Source: Deltaproteobacteria bacterium (lineage in GTDB: Bacteria; Desulfobacterota; Desulfobacteria; Desulfobacterales; SURF-15). Taken from it: a stretch of 26,404 nt of DNA. Below are positions 1 through 9,152 of this stretch, in pieces. Each line of letters starts with the position of its first letter. Position 1 is the stretch's first letter. Under the pieces are notes generated by a model, which had not been told where the DNA came from, made no database searches, and saw nothing but the letters and a program-made list of their open reading frames with translations. The stretch lies in assembly GCA_024644775.1 (NCBI GenBank), contig JAHEHB010000019.1, forward strand, positions 1-26,404, read 5' to 3'. A program made the translations under genes and the position numbers.

Positions 1-1071
1 CGTCAGGTCAATCGGATTTGCTGTTGAAGCGATGTCCTTTACGCTGAGCGTCAATTTCTTCTTAATTCGGTTTTGAATCCGATTCGACAACGGTTGGACG
101 CTTAGACCGCGTGACGCACAGACATCCACTGCCAAGGCACCGTGGCCGCCACTTGGGCTAATAATACCGATATTACCGGAAATGGACCGGTTATAATAAC
201 TTAAAGCCTCACAGAAAGACAACAATTCAACCTCGTCTTTGGCTTCAACCAGACCGAACTGGGCCATTACAGCGGAAAAAACCGCATAATCGCCTGCCAA
301 AGAAGCGGTGTGACTGGTGACGGCACGCCGCCCTTCCGTTGTTTTACCCGCTTTTAACACAATGATCGGCTTCGGGCATTTGCTGGCAGCTGACACAAAA
401 TCTCGGCCTTCATTTTTACCGAATCCCTCCACATAGAACGCAATGACTCTTGTTTTATTATCTTTCGCCAAGTAATCGAGCAGATCCAGTTCATTTATGA
501 GCGCTTTGTTTCCGATGCTCACCGCCTTGGACAAGCCGATACCCTCATTTGCAAATTTGACCATCTGATCCACCAGCACGCCCCCACTTTGGCTCACCAA
601 AGCAACATTTCCCAATTCCGGGCGAACCATCCGCTCACTGGGCAGAAAAAAGGTATCCACCTGGGGTGGTGAATAGATTCCCAGACAATTGGGACCTATA
701 AAGGGAAAATTTTCTGTTCGGGCGCGTTCTACGATACGGTCTTGTAGATCCTGTCTTCCGATTTCTGCAAATCCACCGGATATAATGACGGCCCCACCGA
801 CGCGGCTTTTTATGCATTCTTCTAATACTTCCGATGTATATTCGGCCCGCACCGCAATTACAGCCAGATCGACTTTTTGCGGAACCTCTGACACGCGGGG
901 AAACACCGTTTCACCCTGGACAGTACCTCCTTTTGGGTTGACGGCGAATACCTTGATAGGCGATCGCAGGTGTGCTTTGTTGAAGATCACATTGGCGGGA
1001 TGGCGATCGTTGTTGGTAGAAACGCCGATAATCGCCATGGTTTTTGGTTTAAAAAGCGGTTGAAAGTTCAA
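1..1071 (-). CDS. ADP-forming acyl-CoA (acetyl-CoA) synthetase, CoA-binding/alpha part, N-terminal fragment cut by window edge
   Basis: The frame is open from a TTG at 1071-1069 to base 1, giving 357 codons and no stop, so the C-terminus lies outside the window. The TTG is chosen because AAGGAGG lies six bases upstream on this strand; an in-frame ATG at 1038 has no such site. A Rossmann CoA-binding domain comes first (FKPKTMAIIGVS, then VFAVNPKGG), followed by the succinyl-CoA-ligase-like part with ALVSQSGG, and by TSHTASLAGD, where His254 matches the family's phosphohistidine. The fragment ends in NPIDLT. The family makes acyl-CoA from acid, CoA and ATP giving ADP and phosphate, or runs in reverse to make ATP. 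Whether a beta (ATP-grasp) domain is fused downstream cannot be seen. Acyl substrate unknown; a CoA-binding protein acetyltransferase relative is possible. Confidence 0.85.
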   Translation of the reverse strand, partial: MNFQPLFKPKTMAIIGVSTNNDRHPANVIFNKAHLRSPIKVFAVNPKGGTVQGETVFPRVSEVPQKVDLAVIAVRAEYTSEVLEECIKSRVGGAVIISGGFAEIGRQDLQDRIVERARTENFPFIGPNCLGIYSPPQVDTFFLPSERMVRPELGNVALVSQSGGVLVDQMVKFANEGIGLSKAVSIGNKALINELDLLDYLAKDNKTRVIAFYVEGFGKNEGRDFVSAASKCPKPIIVLKAGKTTEGRRAVTSHTASLAGDYAVFSAVMAQFGLVEAKDEVELLSFCEALSYYNRSISGNIGIISPSGGHGALAVDVCASRGLSVQPLSNRIQNRIKKKLTLSVKDIASTANPIDLT

Positions 1072-1199
1072 TTAAACCTCCTTGACAAGATATTATTAAA
1101 ACCACTGGCTTTCGTCAATCGAGATTGAATCCAATACTGAGATAAGAGAAGTTACGATTCTGTTTTTTCAATTGAAATTAACCGAGTCCTTCTATTTAT

Positions 1200-1634
1200 T
1201 CACTCTTCCTTCTGAGACTCGGTATCGGGGGTAGGCGGTATGGGAATTTTTACGTAATCAATTCCCTCTTTTCGAAGCGTCTTTTCTTCTTCCGGTGTAC
1301 TCATACCTCTGATATTTCTTGGTTCAGAAACGCCATAATGTATTTTGAGGGCTTCTTTGGCGAAATCACAGCCGACATCATCAAAGTTTTTGTGAACATA
1401 ATCAACGATCTGTTTCCCGACAGCAGCCAATTGGGCTTGATCCATTGTTAGCTCATTATAGATTGGCGTGGATCTTTTGATGGCGACCGGAGATAAGATC
1501 TTGGAAACCTCTGTCGTGTTGCAAAGGGGACAAGAGATTAAATCTTTTTTCTTCTGTTCCTCATAGGCTTTGTTATCTTCAAACCAGCCTTCGAACGTAT
1601 GTCCATTGGCACACTGTAAGTCAAATGCGATCAT
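1200..1634 (-). CDS. DUF1178 family protein
   Basis: A 144-residue protein that opens with MIAFDLQCANGHTFEGWF, the typical start of DUF1178 proteins. It carries Cys8 and His12 at the N-terminus and a second pair, Cys35 and Cys38 (CPLC), which suggests a small zinc-ribbon-like N-terminal domain. The C-terminal half is charged, ends in a Glu-rich tail, and contains the GVSEPRNIRG segment seen in family members. No signal peptide or membrane segment is visible, so it is likely cytoplasmic. The function of the family is not known to me. It lies upstream of the acyl-CoA synthetase gene on the same strand with 128 bases between them, so co-transcription is possible but not shown. Confidence 0.85.
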   Translation of the reverse strand: MIAFDLQCANGHTFEGWFEDNKAYEEQKKKDLISCPLCNTTEVSKILSPVAIKRSTPIYNELTMDQAQLAAVGKQIVDYVHKNFDDVGCDFAKEALKIHYGVSEPRNIRGMSTPEEEKTLRKEGIDYVKIPIPPTPDTESQKEE

Positions 1635-1828
1635 GCCGGTGAAACTCCATATGTAAAATTAAGAATTTCTTTTTATTGAATAATATGTTATCAGGTTTAT
1701 CGGTATTTTGAAAGATATTATTTATATACTGCCTATTTCAATATAAAAGATTGGTCAAACTCACCTTTGTCTGAACATCGGCGTGATCGATTGTGGAAAG
1801 TAAACGAATCAGACGGAGAACATTGCCT

Positions 1829-2479
1829 ATGAAATGGTTTGTTTGTGCTGGGATGTTCCTTGCTTTTATTTCAACAAATGTGAACGCAGAGACGATGTAT
1901 GTTAGCGAAATTATTGAAATTACGTTAAGAACCGGTCCGGGTATCGATCACAAAGTGATCGCCATGGTACCATCGGGGGTCGAATTGACGGTGCTTGAAT
2001 CCGGTGGCGAGTGGACGCGGGTACGCCTTCCCAACGAAAAAGAAGGCTATGTACTAAATCGGTTTCTCACCAATAAAAAACCCAGCGAAATGTTACTACG
2101 GGAATTGGAGCAGACGTATCAGTCGATGGAAACACAATCCGAATCCCTTCGTAACGATTACAACAAGCAAAAAGATGAAAACCAACAACTACTCGCTGAA
2201 CTTTCCAACAAAGAAGAACGGCTTGCCGCGCTTACCGAATCCTATGAGACTCTAAAACAGGAGTCGACCGACTATCTAAGTTTGAAGAAAAACCATGAGA
2301 ATACCGCTGCCCAACTTACCGAGTTAACAGAAAAAGCACGGAGATATGAAGAAGCGCTTACAAGGATTCAGAAGCGCCAGATTTTCAGATGGGTGTTAAC
2401 CGGAGCCGGTATTCTGCTGGTGGGATTTCTGATCGGCATGAGCTCACGACGTCAAAAACGAAGATCCTCATTGCTTTAA
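1829..2479 (+). CDS. SH3-domain, coiled-coil, C-terminally anchored envelope protein (TIGR04211/YgiM-like)
   Basis: I take the ATG at 1829 as start: it places a clean signal peptide (KWFVCAGMFLAFISTNVNA, then ETMYVSE) at the N-terminus, and GGAG lies ten bases upstream. A GTG at 1793 would add 12 basic residues before the signal peptide. From the 1829 start (216 residues), residues about 21-80 form a bacterial SH3 domain (VSEIIEITLRTGPG, then GEWTRVRL and EGYVLNRFL), residues about 85-185 form a long charged coiled coil, and a membrane helix (VLTGAGILLVGFLIGMSS) precedes a basic tail. This order matches the TIGR04211 SH3 family, whose E. coli member is YgiM. Likely periplasmic and held in the inner membrane; possible cell-wall contact is inferred from the SH3 domain only. 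Confidence 0.85.
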   Translation: MKWFVCAGMFLAFISTNVNAETMYVSEIIEITLRTGPGIDHKVIAMVPSGVELTVLESGGEWTRVRLPNEKEGYVLNRFLTNKKPSEMLLRELEQTYQSMETQSESLRNDYNKQKDENQQLLAELSNKEERLAALTESYETLKQESTDYLSLKKNHENTAAQLTELTEKARRYEEALTRIQKRQIFRWVLTGAGILLVGFLIGMSSRRQKRRSSLL

Positions 2480-2539
2480 CGACAAGAATCGACCCTCCGA
2501 TATACACCGCCTTACGCAGCCGAATGATTAAGAGAGGGA

Positions 2540-2567
2540 TTGACAACCTTAATTTAAGCATTAATAT
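2540..2567 (+). promoter_or_regulatory. candidate sigma-70-type promoter for dnaJ
   Basis: TTGACA at 2540-2545 is a perfect -35 hexamer. After a 16-base spacer, TAATAT at 2562-2567 matches four of six -10 positions. It sits in an AT-rich gap 55 bases before the dnaJ ATG. No start site is known, and AT-rich DNA yields such matches by chance. Confidence 0.4.
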
Positions 2568-2621
2568 TTCCATTATTTTAATTACATTTAATGATTGACT
2601 GAAAGAATCTAACGACATCTT

Positions 2622-3737
2622 ATGGGTCCCAAGAGAGACTACTACGAAATATTAGGGGTCGAACGCAACGCCTCTGAAAACGACCTTAAAACGGCCTACC
2701 GCAAACTTGCATTAAAGTATCATCCGGATCGAAATCCTGGCAATACAGAAGCTGAAGATAACTTCAAGGAAGCAGCAGAAGCCTATGAAGTCCTCCACGA
2801 TCCCCAAAAACGCCAAATTTATGACCAATATGGGCACCAGGGCCTTGAAGGTGCCGGTTTCTCAGGGTTTGGCGGTTTTGATGACATTTTCTCAAGTTTT
2901 AGTGATATTTTTGAGGACTTTTTTGGATTTGGCACCGGTAGGCGCTCACGGTCCGGGGTTCAAAGAGGCGCTGATCTGCGCTTTGATCTGAAACTTAGTT
3001 TTCTGGATGCTGCCTTTGGAACGGAAACCGAAATCGATCTCCAGAAGATGGAGGTATGCCCGTCGTGCCAGGGAAATGGCTGCGAACCCGATACCCATCC
3101 GGAAACCTGTAGTTACTGTCAAGGTACCGGTCAGGCGACCCGTTCGCAAGGTTTTTTTACGGTACGGACAACCTGTCCTTCATGCCGAGGAAAGGGTCAA
3201 GTCATTTCGAATCCCTGTTCGCGATGTAATGGTTCCGGGCAGGTCCATGTTAAAAAAACCGTTTCCGTTAAAATACCCGCTGGAGTCGATAATGGGTCCA
3301 GGCTGCGCCTGACGGGAGAAGGGGAAGCCGGTGTATACGGGGGCCCGCCCGGAGATCTCTATGTCTTTATTCATTTGGAGCCTCATGAGTATTTCGCCAG
3401 AGACGACTCGAATGTTGTGTGTCAAATTGAGATTTCGTTTGTCCAGGCCGCGCTTGGGGATACCATTGTCATACCCACCTTAAACGGGAAAAAGAAACTT
3501 GAAATTCCGAAAGGGACTCAGCCGGGGGATCTTTTTCGGTTCCATGGTGAAGGTATTCCCTCCTTAAGAAGTCGAAAGCGAGGCGATCAAATTATTCAGG
3601 TTCTTATTACGACTCCCAAAAATCTATCGAAAAAACAGGAAGCGCTTCTGAAAGAATTCGCTAAACTTCAAACAAAAAAATTGTCAACTAAATTAAAAAA
3701 GATTCTTAAAGGCAGATCCGAAAGAGCAACCGGATAA
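2622..3737 (+). CDS. dnaJ: Chaperone protein DnaJ (type I Hsp40)
   Basis: The full-length 371-residue protein has all class I DnaJ parts in order. The J domain (residues 5-70) carries the HPD motif at 34-36, which stimulates DnaK ATPase. A Gly/Phe-rich stretch runs from about 75 to 108. Four zinc-binding CxxCxGxG repeats follow: CPSCQGNG at 146, CSYCQGTG at 163, CPSCRGKG at 185 and CSRCNGSG at 199. The C-terminal substrate-binding domains come last, ending in a Lys-rich tail. It delivers unfolded proteins to DnaK in the cytoplasm. dnaK and grpE are not in this window, so dnaJ is unlinked here. The ribosome site before the ATG is poor. The queD-type gene starts five bases after its stop, so the two are probably co-transcribed. 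Confidence 0.97.
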   Translation: MGPKRDYYEILGVERNASENDLKTAYRKLALKYHPDRNPGNTEAEDNFKEAAEAYEVLHDPQKRQIYDQYGHQGLEGAGFSGFGGFDDIFSSFSDIFEDFFGFGTGRRSRSGVQRGADLRFDLKLSFLDAAFGTETEIDLQKMEVCPSCQGNGCEPDTHPETCSYCQGTGQATRSQGFFTVRTTCPSCRGKGQVISNPCSRCNGSGQVHVKKTVSVKIPAGVDNGSRLRLTGEGEAGVYGGPPGDLYVFIHLEPHEYFARDDSNVVCQIEISFVQAALGDTIVIPTLNGKKKLEIPKGTQPGDLFRFHGEGIPSLRSRKRGDQIIQVLITTPKNLSKKQEALLKEFAKLQTKKLSTKLKKILKGRSERATG

Positions 3738-3742
3738 ATAAA

Positions 3743-4111
3743 ATGTTTGAACTCAAAGTCGTTACGAATTTTGCTGCGGCCCATCAACTCAAAATGGTGG
3801 CCGATAAATGTGAAAACTTACATGGCCATAATTGGAAGATCGAAGTGAATGTGTCTGGTGAAAACCTGAACGAAGCCGGCGTGTTAATTGATTTTGGAGA
3901 GATAAAACAACACGTCGCAGAGGTAATGGCAACGCTGGATCACAAGTTTCTAAACGAACTGGATTATTTTCAGGATGGCAATCCTTCTTCGGAAAAGATT
4001 GCCGTACATATTGCCCAAACACTTCAAACGAAAATCGACGCCACCGGCTTTCGAGTCAGTCGAGTAACCGCTTGGGAATCGGATGACGCCTGCGCATCGT
4101 ATATTCCCTAA
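3743..4111 (+). CDS. queD: 6-carboxy-tetrahydropterin synthase / 6-pyruvoyl-tetrahydropterin synthase family (QueD)
   Basis: A 122-residue protein of the PTPS/QueD fold at full family length. Zinc ligands are His14 (AAAHQL) and His27/His29 in the motif CENLHGHNW; Cys23 is the catalytic cysteine. Asp66-His67 (LDH) and Glu112 (WES) supply the remaining catalytic and pterin-anchoring positions. In bacteria this family usually converts 7,8-dihydroneopterin triphosphate to 6-carboxy-tetrahydropterin, the second step toward queuosine and other 7-deazapurines. The queC and queE partners are not in the window, so the assignment to queuosine rather than another pterin pathway rests on the family alone. 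It follows dnaJ with a 5-base gap. Confidence 0.9.
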   Translation: MFELKVVTNFAAAHQLKMVADKCENLHGHNWKIEVNVSGENLNEAGVLIDFGEIKQHVAEVMATLDHKFLNELDYFQDGNPSSEKIAVHIAQTLQTKIDATGFRVSRVTAWESDDACASYIP

Positions 4112-4123
4112 CTTAAAAATTTC

Positions 4124-4152
4124 ACCCGACACCCTCGTGTTCACTACCGGGT
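4124..4152 (+). terminator. nested inverted repeat after queD, possible terminator or 3' element
   Basis: ACCCG (4124-4128) pairs with CGGGT (4148-4152), and inside it ACAC (4129-4132) pairs with GTGT (4137-4140) around a CCTC loop. It begins 13 bases after the queD stop. There is no run of T after it, so an intrinsic terminator is doubtful. Its left part closely resembles a motif just after the yibQ-like gene (11495-11513). Confidence 0.25.
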
Positions 4153-4347
4153 CTAAATCACAATGGTTAGTAGCTTAGTTCAATAAATTCTTGATTTCGG
4201 GCACTCAATCGTATAAAGATATTTGAACGGTAAAAACAGCGGGCATCTTTGTTGATAGCATATTGTTTAGCCGTTGGTTGATTAAAAGCGATTCCTATGG
4301 ACTAAAACGATACGGATAAACCCTGAATCCGAAACGAGAAGAGATCC

Positions 4348-6222
4348 TTGTATTCCGGCAACAACCATAGTATAAAATACTCGGTATTTTGGATACTTAT
4401 TGTTCTATTTGGATACCAGTTTATATTTCCTGAATTTTCTGACGCGCAGAACCAACAAACCCGCCTCCAAGCAATCGATATAGCACGCCTGGAAACCGGT
4501 GTTCTTGTCACTGTTCGCACAGATGCAGAAATTAAGTCGTACAAAAAATTTACACTTGATGAACCTGCCCGAATCGTTTTCGATTTGTTCGGCATCAAAA
4601 GCCCTTTCAATAAAGAACAATCGTTTTCCGTGAACACCCCCTGGTTAAAAAGGGTTCGACACTATGGAGATCCCCAAAAACTGAGGGTGGTTCTTGATAC
4701 GATACCCCCCTGCCTTACCGCGTATTCTTATGTAACGACTGAAAACGGCATCGAAATTAAGGTGGGAGAAGGTGTTGCTGATGCAGCAACAAAACCAACT
4801 GAGAATCTTCCAGAACCCAGGCGGGTGTCCGCCACAAAAAAACAGGCACATAAACCCGTTGCCCAGGCGGCCGCGATAAAACCCTCCGAGGGGGCAACAC
4901 CAAAACCGGGTGGCTTTACCACAACCGACGAAGTCGATCCCCTAACGGTCGTGGGGGATAAGCTCGATTTTCTTCAGTACAAAGAACCAGCCCAAAAATT
5001 CACCCTTAAAGACACCATTGGAGCGGCCATTTCGGCGAATCTTGAACTCAAAATCTCAAAAGCGGGAGTTCAGGCTGCCGGGGCGACAAAAAAAGCTCAG
5101 CAAACCAATTTCTACCCTACCTTCAGCGCTGATTATCAGTATCGAAGAAATGACGAAGGATCCAGCATCGGTGGTTTTGCCAGGGGCTCAAAGAATCGAT
5201 TTGATTTTTCAACGACGGTTACGCAACCGATTTTCACCGGATACTCGATATTGAATCGGTACAAAATTGCAAGCCTCGATCTTGACGTTTCAAAAATCAA
5301 TGAAAGACTTACCCGCCAGGATATCATTCTCGAAGCCAAGACAGCCTATTATAACCTCTTAAAAGCCCAGAAACTTCATGAGATTGCTCAGCAAACCGTC
5401 GAACAGATAGCCGCCCAACGAGAGGTTGCTAAAAATTTCTATGAAGTGGGAATGTCACCCTTAAATGATTTCTTACAGTCCGATGTTGAGCTGGCCAATG
5501 CAAAACAGGAACTCATACTTGCGGGGAACAATCTGGAAACAGCAAGGGCGCGGTTTAACACATTGTTGCGCCGGCCCATCAACTCACCCATTGAACTTGA
5601 AGATATCCTGACCTATACCCCCTTTGAACGCAAACTGGATTGGTGCCAGAAGACCGCTGGGCAAAACCGTTTGGAACTGAATTTGGCCGAAAAAGAAGTC
5701 CAAATCGCTGAGCGTGACGTGGATCTATCTGAAAGGGATTTTTATCCCACCGTCGATCTTCGAGGTACCTATTTTAAAGCGGGCACCGAGCCGGATGTGA
5801 GTGGTGGCGAAGGGATTTTTGATCCGGAAGGATGGTCTGTCTCCGCTGTGGCATCCTGGGATTTCTGGGAATGGGGCCGAACTGCATATGGTAGAAAAGA
5901 AAAATTGTCTCGGTTGTCCCAGTCACAACTCCGCAAAGAAAACCTTTTGGATCAAATTCGGCTGGAGGTGAAAGAAACCTATCTTAACAATCTGGAAAAT
6001 GAGGTTAATATTCTTACTCTCCAAAAAGCGATTCGGCAGGCTGAAGAAAACTACCGGATTTTCCAGGAGCGCTACAAGGAACAGGTAACTACCCAAACAG
6101 ACGTCTTAATCGCTCAGACACTGCTAAACAGAACTCAGGTAAATTTTTTTACAGCACTCTATGATTTCAAGATTTCCAAAGCAGCCTTATACCGGGCGAT
6201 GGGTCTGGAAGTCTTCGAATGA
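4348..6222 (+). CDS. AMIN-domain / TolC-family outer membrane efflux protein fusion
   Basis: A 624-residue protein from a TTG at 4348, preceded by the purine-rich GAGAAGAG. The upstream in-frame stop at 4324 leaves little choice of start. Residues about 11-34 look like a signal peptide. Residues about 39-140 match an AMIN domain: alternating beta segments with VLVTVRTDAEIKSY, EPARIVFDLFGI, VRHYGDPQKLRVVLD and GIEIKVGE. A Lys/Pro/Ala linker (about 141-205) follows, then a TolC-type outer membrane factor (about 217-620) with the two long helical repeats typical of the family. TolC proteins are trimeric outer-membrane channels; AMIN domains occur in amidases and secretins and bind peptidoglycan. 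Its stop overlaps the ftsE start (ATGA at 6219), indicating coupled translation. No RND pump or adaptor gene adjoins it, so its cargo is unknown. Confidence 0.88.
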   Translation: MYSGNNHSIKYSVFWILIVLFGYQFIFPEFSDAQNQQTRLQAIDIARLETGVLVTVRTDAEIKSYKKFTLDEPARIVFDLFGIKSPFNKEQSFSVNTPWLKRVRHYGDPQKLRVVLDTIPPCLTAYSYVTTENGIEIKVGEGVADAATKPTENLPEPRRVSATKKQAHKPVAQAAAIKPSEGATPKPGGFTTTDEVDPLTVVGDKLDFLQYKEPAQKFTLKDTIGAAISANLELKISKAGVQAAGATKKAQQTNFYPTFSADYQYRRNDEGSSIGGFARGSKNRFDFSTTVTQPIFTGYSILNRYKIASLDLDVSKINERLTRQDIILEAKTAYYNLLKAQKLHEIAQQTVEQIAAQREVAKNFYEVGMSPLNDFLQSDVELANAKQELILAGNNLETARARFNTLLRRPINSPIELEDILTYTPFERKLDWCQKTAGQNRLELNLAEKEVQIAERDVDLSERDFYPTVDLRGTYFKAGTEPDVSGGEGIFDPEGWSVSAVASWDFWEWGRTAYGRKEKLSRLSQSQLRKENLLDQIRLEVKETYLNNLENEVNILTLQKAIRQAEENYRIFQERYKEQVTTQTDVLIAQTLLNRTQVNFFTALYDFKISKAALYRAMGLEVFE

Positions 6223-6929
6223 ATCCTGAATCGGATAAAGATGCAATCATCAGGCTCTTTGGAGTTTGCAAGCGCTATGGTAGCAGAAACGTCTTAGTTG
6301 ATCTAAGTCTCGATATTTTCAGAAATGAACTGCTTTATATCAGTGGCCCAAGTGGGGCCGGTAAAACCACATTGCTTAAACTCCTGTATCTTGGAGAACC
6401 TGTAACCGAAGGGCAACTGCTGATTGATGGCATAAACTTATCGAGAATTCCCCGCAATCGAATTCCCCATTTTCGCCGTAAATTTGGCATTATCTTCCAA
6501 GACTACAAACTCATCCCCACAAAGACAGTCTATGAGAACGTCGCATTGGTTCTTGAAGTAGCAGGGTTGAAGCTCAGGCATATTCAAAAGAAAGTAAAAA
6601 GTGTACTCAGAACAGTGGGGATGGAAGACCGGCTTGACACGTTTCCGCCGAGCTTGTCCGGTGGCGAACAACAGAGGGTGGCGGTGGCAAGAGCCGTTGC
6701 AGGTGATCCCACCATCATTCTCGCCGATGAACCAACGGGCAATTTGGATGCCGAATCCGCAGATATTATCTTGGGCCTTTTGAGAACATTTCATGATGGA
6801 GGGGCGACGGTCATCATTGCGACACATGATATAGAATTGATCCGTAGAACCGGTGGTCGGGTCATCAGCCTTAAGCAAGGTCGGCTCCTATTGGATGTGA
6901 CCGATCCACTGATGGCGCAGGCAATGTAA
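6219..6929 (+). CDS. ftsE: Cell division ATP-binding protein FtsE
   Basis: A 236-residue ABC ATPase. Walker A is GPSGAGKT at 43-50, the Q-loop is FQD with Gln94, the ABC signature LSGGE is at 146-150, and Walker B is IILADE ending at Glu171; the switch His lies in IATHD. The length and the N-terminal layout fit FtsE rather than a long-tailed transporter ATPase such as MetN or LolD, and ftsX follows directly. FtsE powers the FtsEX complex, which transmits a conformational signal across the inner membrane to a periplasmic hydrolase activator during division. The four-base overlap with the AMIN-TolC gene indicates one operon. LolD is the main alternative family, but the FtsX and EnvC neighbours make it unlikely. 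Confidence 0.92.
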   Translation: MNPESDKDAIIRLFGVCKRYGSRNVLVDLSLDIFRNELLYISGPSGAGKTTLLKLLYLGEPVTEGQLLIDGINLSRIPRNRIPHFRRKFGIIFQDYKLIPTKTVYENVALVLEVAGLKLRHIQKKVKSVLRTVGMEDRLDTFPPSLSGGEQQRVAVARAVAGDPTIILADEPTGNLDAESADIILGLLRTFHDGGATVIIATHDIELIRRTGGRVISLKQGRLLLDVTDPLMAQAM

Positions 6930-6978
6930 TCATCGGCTGTCGTCGAGCGATCGTCGTTGTGCTCTGATTAAAGGAGCC

Positions 6979-7905
6979 ATGTTGCCGCAAGACGAAACGA
7001 ATCGCACGATCTTACAGCGAATTATGATAACATATTATTACAAACGAGCATTGAAAGATATTCTCAACCATCGCTTTCTAAACACTATCACGATTATCAC
7101 CATCGCTCTGTCTATTCTGATTGCCAGTGCCTTTGTTCTTTTTTTTGTGAATGCCGGCGATGTTATCGATTCGTGGAAAAAAGGAATAAGGATTATGGCG
7201 TACCTGAAACCGGGGGTTAGCGATAAAGCGATCCTAAATGTCGAGCAACGGCTTCACGCCATGCCGGGGGTACAAGCCTCTACATTCGTTCCGAAAGATC
7301 ACGCCTTGTCTCAACTCAAAGAGCAGATGCGGCGGCAATCATCCTTGTTTGATAATCTACGTGAAAATCCCTTACCGGATGCCTTTGAGATCCGAGTTGC
7401 CTTGAGTTATCAGTCGGTTGCGGTCATGGAAGATATTGCAACAACCATCGAATCATTCTCGGCAGTGGATGAGGTGGAATATGGACAGCGATGGCTGGGA
7501 CAATTTACGAATGTGATGAATCTATTTAAATTGGCAGGGTATGCGTTAATCGTACTTTTTTGTATTGCCGCTCTGTTCATTGTCGCAAATACCATTCGTC
7601 TGATTCTCTACTCGAGGCGGGAGGAGATTGAGGTGATGCGGTTGGTCGGTGCCACTGATCGTTTCATTAAAATACCGTTTTATGTCCAGGGGCTCATCCA
7701 GGGTGCACTGGGAGGCATCGGTGGCCTTTTTGTTTTGTTTGTTTCATTTACGTTCATCACGTCTAATATCGCGCAGGGGCTTGCATCGGGTCTTTCCCGA
7801 ATCCGGTTTCTATCTCCGTTTTTTTTAGTCGCAATATTTTTTTGTAGCATGGTTGTCGGATGGCTGGGGAGCTTTCTTTCTCTGAAACAGTTTTTAAAGT
7901 CATAA
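6979..7905 (+). CDS. ftsX: Cell division protein FtsX (permease-like)
   Basis: A 308-residue membrane protein with the FtsX layout: a cytoplasmic N-terminus (KRALKDILNHRFLN), one membrane helix (about 35-58), a periplasmic domain of about 125 residues, then three membrane helices (about 187-208, 238-264, 280-303). The line SRREEIEVMRLVGATDRFI in the cytoplasmic loop is a hallmark of the family. AAAGGAG lies just before the ATG at 6979; a second ATG at 7024 lacks a ribosome site. FtsX forms the membrane part of FtsEX, and its periplasmic loop recruits the EnvC-type activator. The envC-like gene begins inside the 3' end of ftsX (46-base overlap), so translation is probably coupled. Confidence 0.92.
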   Translation: MLPQDETNRTILQRIMITYYYKRALKDILNHRFLNTITIITIALSILIASAFVLFFVNAGDVIDSWKKGIRIMAYLKPGVSDKAILNVEQRLHAMPGVQASTFVPKDHALSQLKEQMRRQSSLFDNLRENPLPDAFEIRVALSYQSVAVMEDIATTIESFSAVDEVEYGQRWLGQFTNVMNLFKLAGYALIVLFCIAALFIVANTIRLILYSRREEIEVMRLVGATDRFIKIPFYVQGLIQGALGGIGGLFVLFVSFTFITSNIAQGLASGLSRIRFLSPFFLVAIFFCSMVVGWLGSFLSLKQFLKS

Positions 7906-9119
7906 TCCTTTCTTCGATTGTAATGTCTTTAACGTTGAATCCGACCGTTATTGAGGCAGCAGAGATTGGCGTTGTAACGACCGATAAACTCAAGGAAAAA
8001 TCCGTGAGCCATACCGGCAGGGATCAATCACTTGAGGGGGTTCGAAGAAAATCACGTACGATTCAGCGAGAGATCGAAAAACGGAAAGAAAACGTAAATA
8101 CCTTTTCTAATAAGGAAACGACACTGATCAACCGGTTAAATCACATCGACCGATCACTCGATGACACCAGAAAACGGATATCGGAGCTCAAATTCGAACT
8201 CACTGCAATTGATCGTCGGCAAAAAGAAACGGCAGCTGAAGTGAAAGCCCTGTTAGGGCGTATTGAAACAAATGAAATCTATGTTTCCAAACGACTGGTT
8301 GCTTTGTATAAGCTCAGTCGGGTGGGCGGCGTGCAAGTGCTGACGTCTGCAGAATCCATGTATGATTTTTTTCTCCGAAAAACGGCTCTTGAACGAATCC
8401 TTGCACACGACGAATCGGTCCGCAATACATTGCTGACCCAAAAAGAATTGCTCACAGAGCTCATGGACAGACGGAATGCACAGAAGGTAAAAAAAATCGC
8501 CTTGAACAAACAGTACAACGATCAAATTCAAATACGGTCGAAAGAAAAGGAGAAGCGCCAAAAACTACTTGCGAGCGTTCGAAGCAAACGATCTCTTGAG
8601 CTGGCAGCCCTCGAATCTTTAAAACAAGCGGCTGTTGAGTTGGACCAAACCATAATAAATCTGAAAAAACAGGGGCGATCCGCCCATGTGGCGAGAAACC
8701 CTTTACAAAAAGACTTTATCACTTTAAAGGGATTCTTGAAAATGCCGGTTAAAGGAACCGTTATTACCCGTTTTGGTACTTATGAGAATTCCAAGTTCGG
8801 CACAAAAGGGTTTCGAAACGGTATTCATATTCGAGCAGACAGGGGAGAACCGATTTATGCCGTCTCTAACGGGAGAATAATTTATTCCAGTTGGCTTAAA
8901 GGTTATGGTAACATGATCATCATCGATCATGGGGAGAGTTACTACACCGTTTACGCGCATACAGAAGAACTTTTCAAAACCAAGGGGGATGCGGTCGATA
9001 AACAAGAAGTCATCGCAACCGTTGGTGATACCGGTTCGATGATCGGACCCAGGCTCTATTTTGAAGTACGTCATCATGGCAAACCCCTGGACCCGATAGA
9101 GTGGATTAAGAAAGGATAA
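7860..9119 (+). CDS. envC: EnvC-like murein hydrolase activator (degenerate LytM/M23 domain)
   Basis: A 419-residue protein with a signal peptide (about 11-34), a long coiled coil (about 55-275) and a C-terminal LytM/M23 domain (about 292-417). The catalytic pattern is broken: the usual HxGxD zinc motif reads RNGIH (residues 319-323) and the final HxH reads RLY (398-400). Only the YAH histidine (367) survives. Such a domain should not cut peptidoglycan and instead acts like E. coli EnvC, which is recruited by FtsX and activates cell-wall amidases. The position directly after ftsEX supports this strongly. The start at 7860 lies inside ftsX and has no clear ribosome site; an ATG at 7923 would cut off most of the signal peptide. 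No amidase gene is in the window. Confidence 0.9.
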   Translation: MAGELSFSETVFKVIILSSIVMSLTLNPTVIEAAEIGVVTTDKLKEKSVSHTGRDQSLEGVRRKSRTIQREIEKRKENVNTFSNKETTLINRLNHIDRSLDDTRKRISELKFELTAIDRRQKETAAEVKALLGRIETNEIYVSKRLVALYKLSRVGGVQVLTSAESMYDFFLRKTALERILAHDESVRNTLLTQKELLTELMDRRNAQKVKKIALNKQYNDQIQIRSKEKEKRQKLLASVRSKRSLELAALESLKQAAVELDQTIINLKKQGRSAHVARNPLQKDFITLKGFLKMPVKGTVITRFGTYENSKFGTKGFRNGIHIRADRGEPIYAVSNGRIIYSSWLKGYGNMIIIDHGESYYTVYAHTEELFKTKGDAVDKQEVIATVGDTGSMIGPRLYFEVRHHGKPLDPIEWIKKG

Positions 9120-9152
9120 CAAAAAAACCAATCGATTCAAAGGAGTAATTTT

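Noticed and set aside
689..1063. 124-residue open frame on the plus strand
   Set aside because: It lies fully antisense to the acyl-CoA synthetase gene, whose motifs are clear; the plus-strand product has no recognisable domain.
1181..1223. Inverted repeat ACCGAGTC / GACTCGGT at the end of the DUF1178 gene
   Set aside because: The loop is 27 bases, one arm lies inside the gene, and no T run follows on the minus strand, so it is a poor terminator.
6438..6878. 146-residue minus-strand open frame
   Set aside because: Antisense to ftsE; the forward frame has every ABC ATPase motif.
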